From contig JAIPGE010000073.1 in the NCBI GenBank assembly GCA_021736285.1, positions 1-7,008 on the forward strand: a DNA stretch of 7,008 nt, in the 5' to 3' direction. Below the pieces are notes generated by a model, which worked only from the letters and a program-made list of their open reading frames with translations, ran no database searches and was not told the origin of the DNA. The translations under genes were made by a program, and so were the position numbers. Every line of letters starts with the position of its first letter. Position 1 is the stretch's first letter. This DNA comes from Candidatus Izemoplasma sp. (GTDB lineage Bacteria > Bacillota_I > Bacilli_A > Izemoplasmatales > Izemoplasmataceae). Of the stretch, positions 5,968-7,008 are shown piece after piece.

Positions 5968-6468
5968 TTATTCTTGGTAATGATTGGTATGTACACGTGA
6001 TTTATCATAACGCAACGTGACAGTTTCATCCGCATCTGGATACCCTAGCGCAATCATAGAAAAGGCATGACCTTTTGTAATCTTTAATTGTGCTTCAATA
6101 TACGTATAACGTTCCTGTTTAGGATAAACACCTATCCATACGCCTCCGAGTCCAAGTTCTGTTGCTCTGAGTAATATATTTTGCGTCGCCGTAGCGCAAT
6201 CCTGTGGTGCCATAACCGGTGATTTTTCGGTTTCTTTCATGACCACAACGATCGCTTTAGTTACATTTTTTAACATCCAAGCACCTGGTGATGCTTCGGA
6301 TAGTTTTGTTAATAATGCTTGGTCATCAACCACAATAAACTCCCATGGTTGTTGATTATTTGCACTTGGTGCTTGCATTGCTGCTTTTAGTAATTCTTGT
6401 ATTTTTTCATCTTCAATAACCTTGTTTGTATACTTTCTAATACTTTTCCGTTTTAATACTAAACTCAT
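5968..6468 (-). CDS. Nitroreductase family protein (FMN-dependent)
   Basis: This 166-residue protein belongs to the compact nitroreductase family: FMN-binding, NAD(P)H-using oxidoreductases, normally dimers. R7 and R11 in KRKSIRKY match the family's N-terminal FMN phosphate contact. APSANNQQPWEFIVV (33-47) is the classic flavin-binding segment, and the second FMN region is QNILLRATELGLGGVWIG (96-113). IALGYPDAD (139-147) is the usual late strand. It is shorter than NfsB/NfsA types (about 217-240 residues) but normal for the small subgroup. The substrate is unknown; many members reduce nitroaromatics or quinones in vitro while their natural job is unclear. The ATG at 6468 overlaps the TGA of the upstream transporter (ATGA), with GGAGG seven bases before it. 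mutM follows after two bases, which hints at an oxidative-stress grouping, as inference. Confidence 0.92.
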   Translation of the reverse strand: MSLVLKRKSIRKYTNKVIEDEKIQELLKAAMQAPSANNQQPWEFIVVDDQALLTKLSEASPGAWMLKNVTKAIVVVMKETEKSPVMAPQDCATATQNILLRATELGLGGVWIGVYPKQERYTYIEAQLKITKGHAFSMIALGYPDADETVTLRYDKSRVHTNHYQE

Positions 6469-7008
6469 TTTTCAACCTCCGGATTAACATGTACACTAAC
6501 GTGACATATCTTCTCTTGTTTTTTTAATAATGAATGAACTGTTTCTGCAATATCGTGACCTTCTTTAACAGTTAAATTCGCTTGTACTTGAATATCTACA
6601 ATGGCTTGATAATAAGGACCGTATGCAATCATCTCTAGGTTGTCTACTTTAATAACGCCATCAACCTGTTCAATCATGACTTGATATTTTTGAAAGACCT
6701 TTTTTGCCACACTTTTACCCTGTAACGAGTGAATCGCATCTAGAACAATTTTAACACCTATGCGAATAATAAATGCTGCAATAAAAAGTGATGCAATACG
6801 GTCTCCTTTTTGAAGCCATAAGATATCTAAATAATCACCTACGTAAACAAAAATAATTCCCAAGAAAACAACACCACTACTAATAACATCACTAAATGAC
6901 TCCATACCAGATGCTTTAATAATCTCACTATTTTCTTGCTTTCCTTGGGTAATTAAGTATTTTGCAAAGATGAGTTTAATCCCAATTACCACAAACACAA
7001 CAAGTAGG
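6465..7008 (-). CDS. Cation diffusion facilitator family transporter, 5' end missing
   Basis: The reading frame is open to the right edge, so only the C-terminal 180 residues are seen. CDF proteins export divalent metals (Zn, Mn, Fe, Co) by proton exchange and work as dimers in the membrane. Numbering from the GTG at 6998: residues before about 18 are a hydrophobic helix (likely TM4), about 31-53 is TM5, about 68-88 is TM6, and about 95-177 is the cytoplasmic ferredoxin-like domain ending VSVHVNPE. In TM5 the motif that is usually H-x3-D reads E33-x3-D37 (GMESFSDV), so a transport-site ligand differs from zinc exporters such as YiiP. In the cytoplasmic domain D135 and N172 stand where YiiP has H248 and D285. 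Metal choice cannot be stated without TM2, which is outside. It overlaps the nitroreductase start by four bases. Confidence 0.9.
   Translation of the reverse strand, partial: LLVVFVVIGIKLIFAKYLITQGKQENSEIIKASGMESFSDVISSGVVFLGIIFVYVGDYLDILWLQKGDRIASLFIAAFIIRIGVKIVLDAIHSLQGKSVAKKVFQKYQVMIEQVDGVIKVDNLEMIAYGPYYQAIVDIQVQANLTVKEGHDIAETVHSLLKKQEKICHVSVHVNPEVEK

Noticed and set aside
1..7008. Mobile element, CRISPR, phage or defence system
   Set aside because: All genes are housekeeping or common accessory types on one strand, with short gaps. No direct-repeat arrays, transposase, integrase or tRNA gene was seen.
1..7008. TGA read as tryptophan (mycoplasma code)
   Set aside because: coaE and the CDF gene end at TGA right at the next gene's start, and conserved tryptophans in ThrRS and DnaB use TGG.

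Overview
The window is a compact, AT-rich stretch in which every gene lies on the minus strand, so genes are described from high to low coordinates. It looks like a low-GC Gram-positive (Bacillota) or a relative with a small genome. The evidence is the DnaB/DnaI helicase-loading pair, a threonyl T-box leader, strong AGGAGG ribosome sites and tight gene packing. Tryptophan is read from TGG and two genes end in TGA next to a following gene, so the genetic code appears standard. This argues against Mycoplasma or Spiroplasma but leaves Acholeplasma-like, Erysipelotrichia-like or other Bacilli possible. The species cannot be named from this window.

Region 1 (7008 to 5141) is a chain of three genes: the C-terminal part of a cation diffusion facilitator (CDF) transporter, a small FMN nitroreductase, and the DNA glycosylase MutM. 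The first two overlap by 4 bases and the last two are 2 bases apart. Region 2 (5081 to 2034) starts after a 59-base gap holding a candidate extended -10 promoter. It carries coaE (last step of CoA synthesis), an unrecognised 121-residue protein, and dnaB and dnaI, which load the replicative helicase. The gaps inside it are 4, 9 and 8 bases.

Region 3 (2033 to 1) is the threonyl-tRNA synthetase operon. A clear promoter sits just past the dnaI stop and drives a leader of about 210 bases. That leader has a T-box sequence, a candidate ACU (Thr) specifier, an antiterminator and a competing intrinsic terminator. The first gene is a small MazG-like NTP pyrophosphohydrolase, which overlaps thrS by 8 bases. 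thrS runs off the left edge after 483 residues. Uncharged tRNA-Thr should therefore raise both the hydrolase and the synthetase.

Most of this is ordinary housekeeping DNA. I found no phage, CRISPR, insertion sequence or clear new system. The points most worth a second look are the MazG-like enzyme under threonine T-box control, the altered metal-site residues of the CDF transporter, and the unknown gene between coaE and dnaB.
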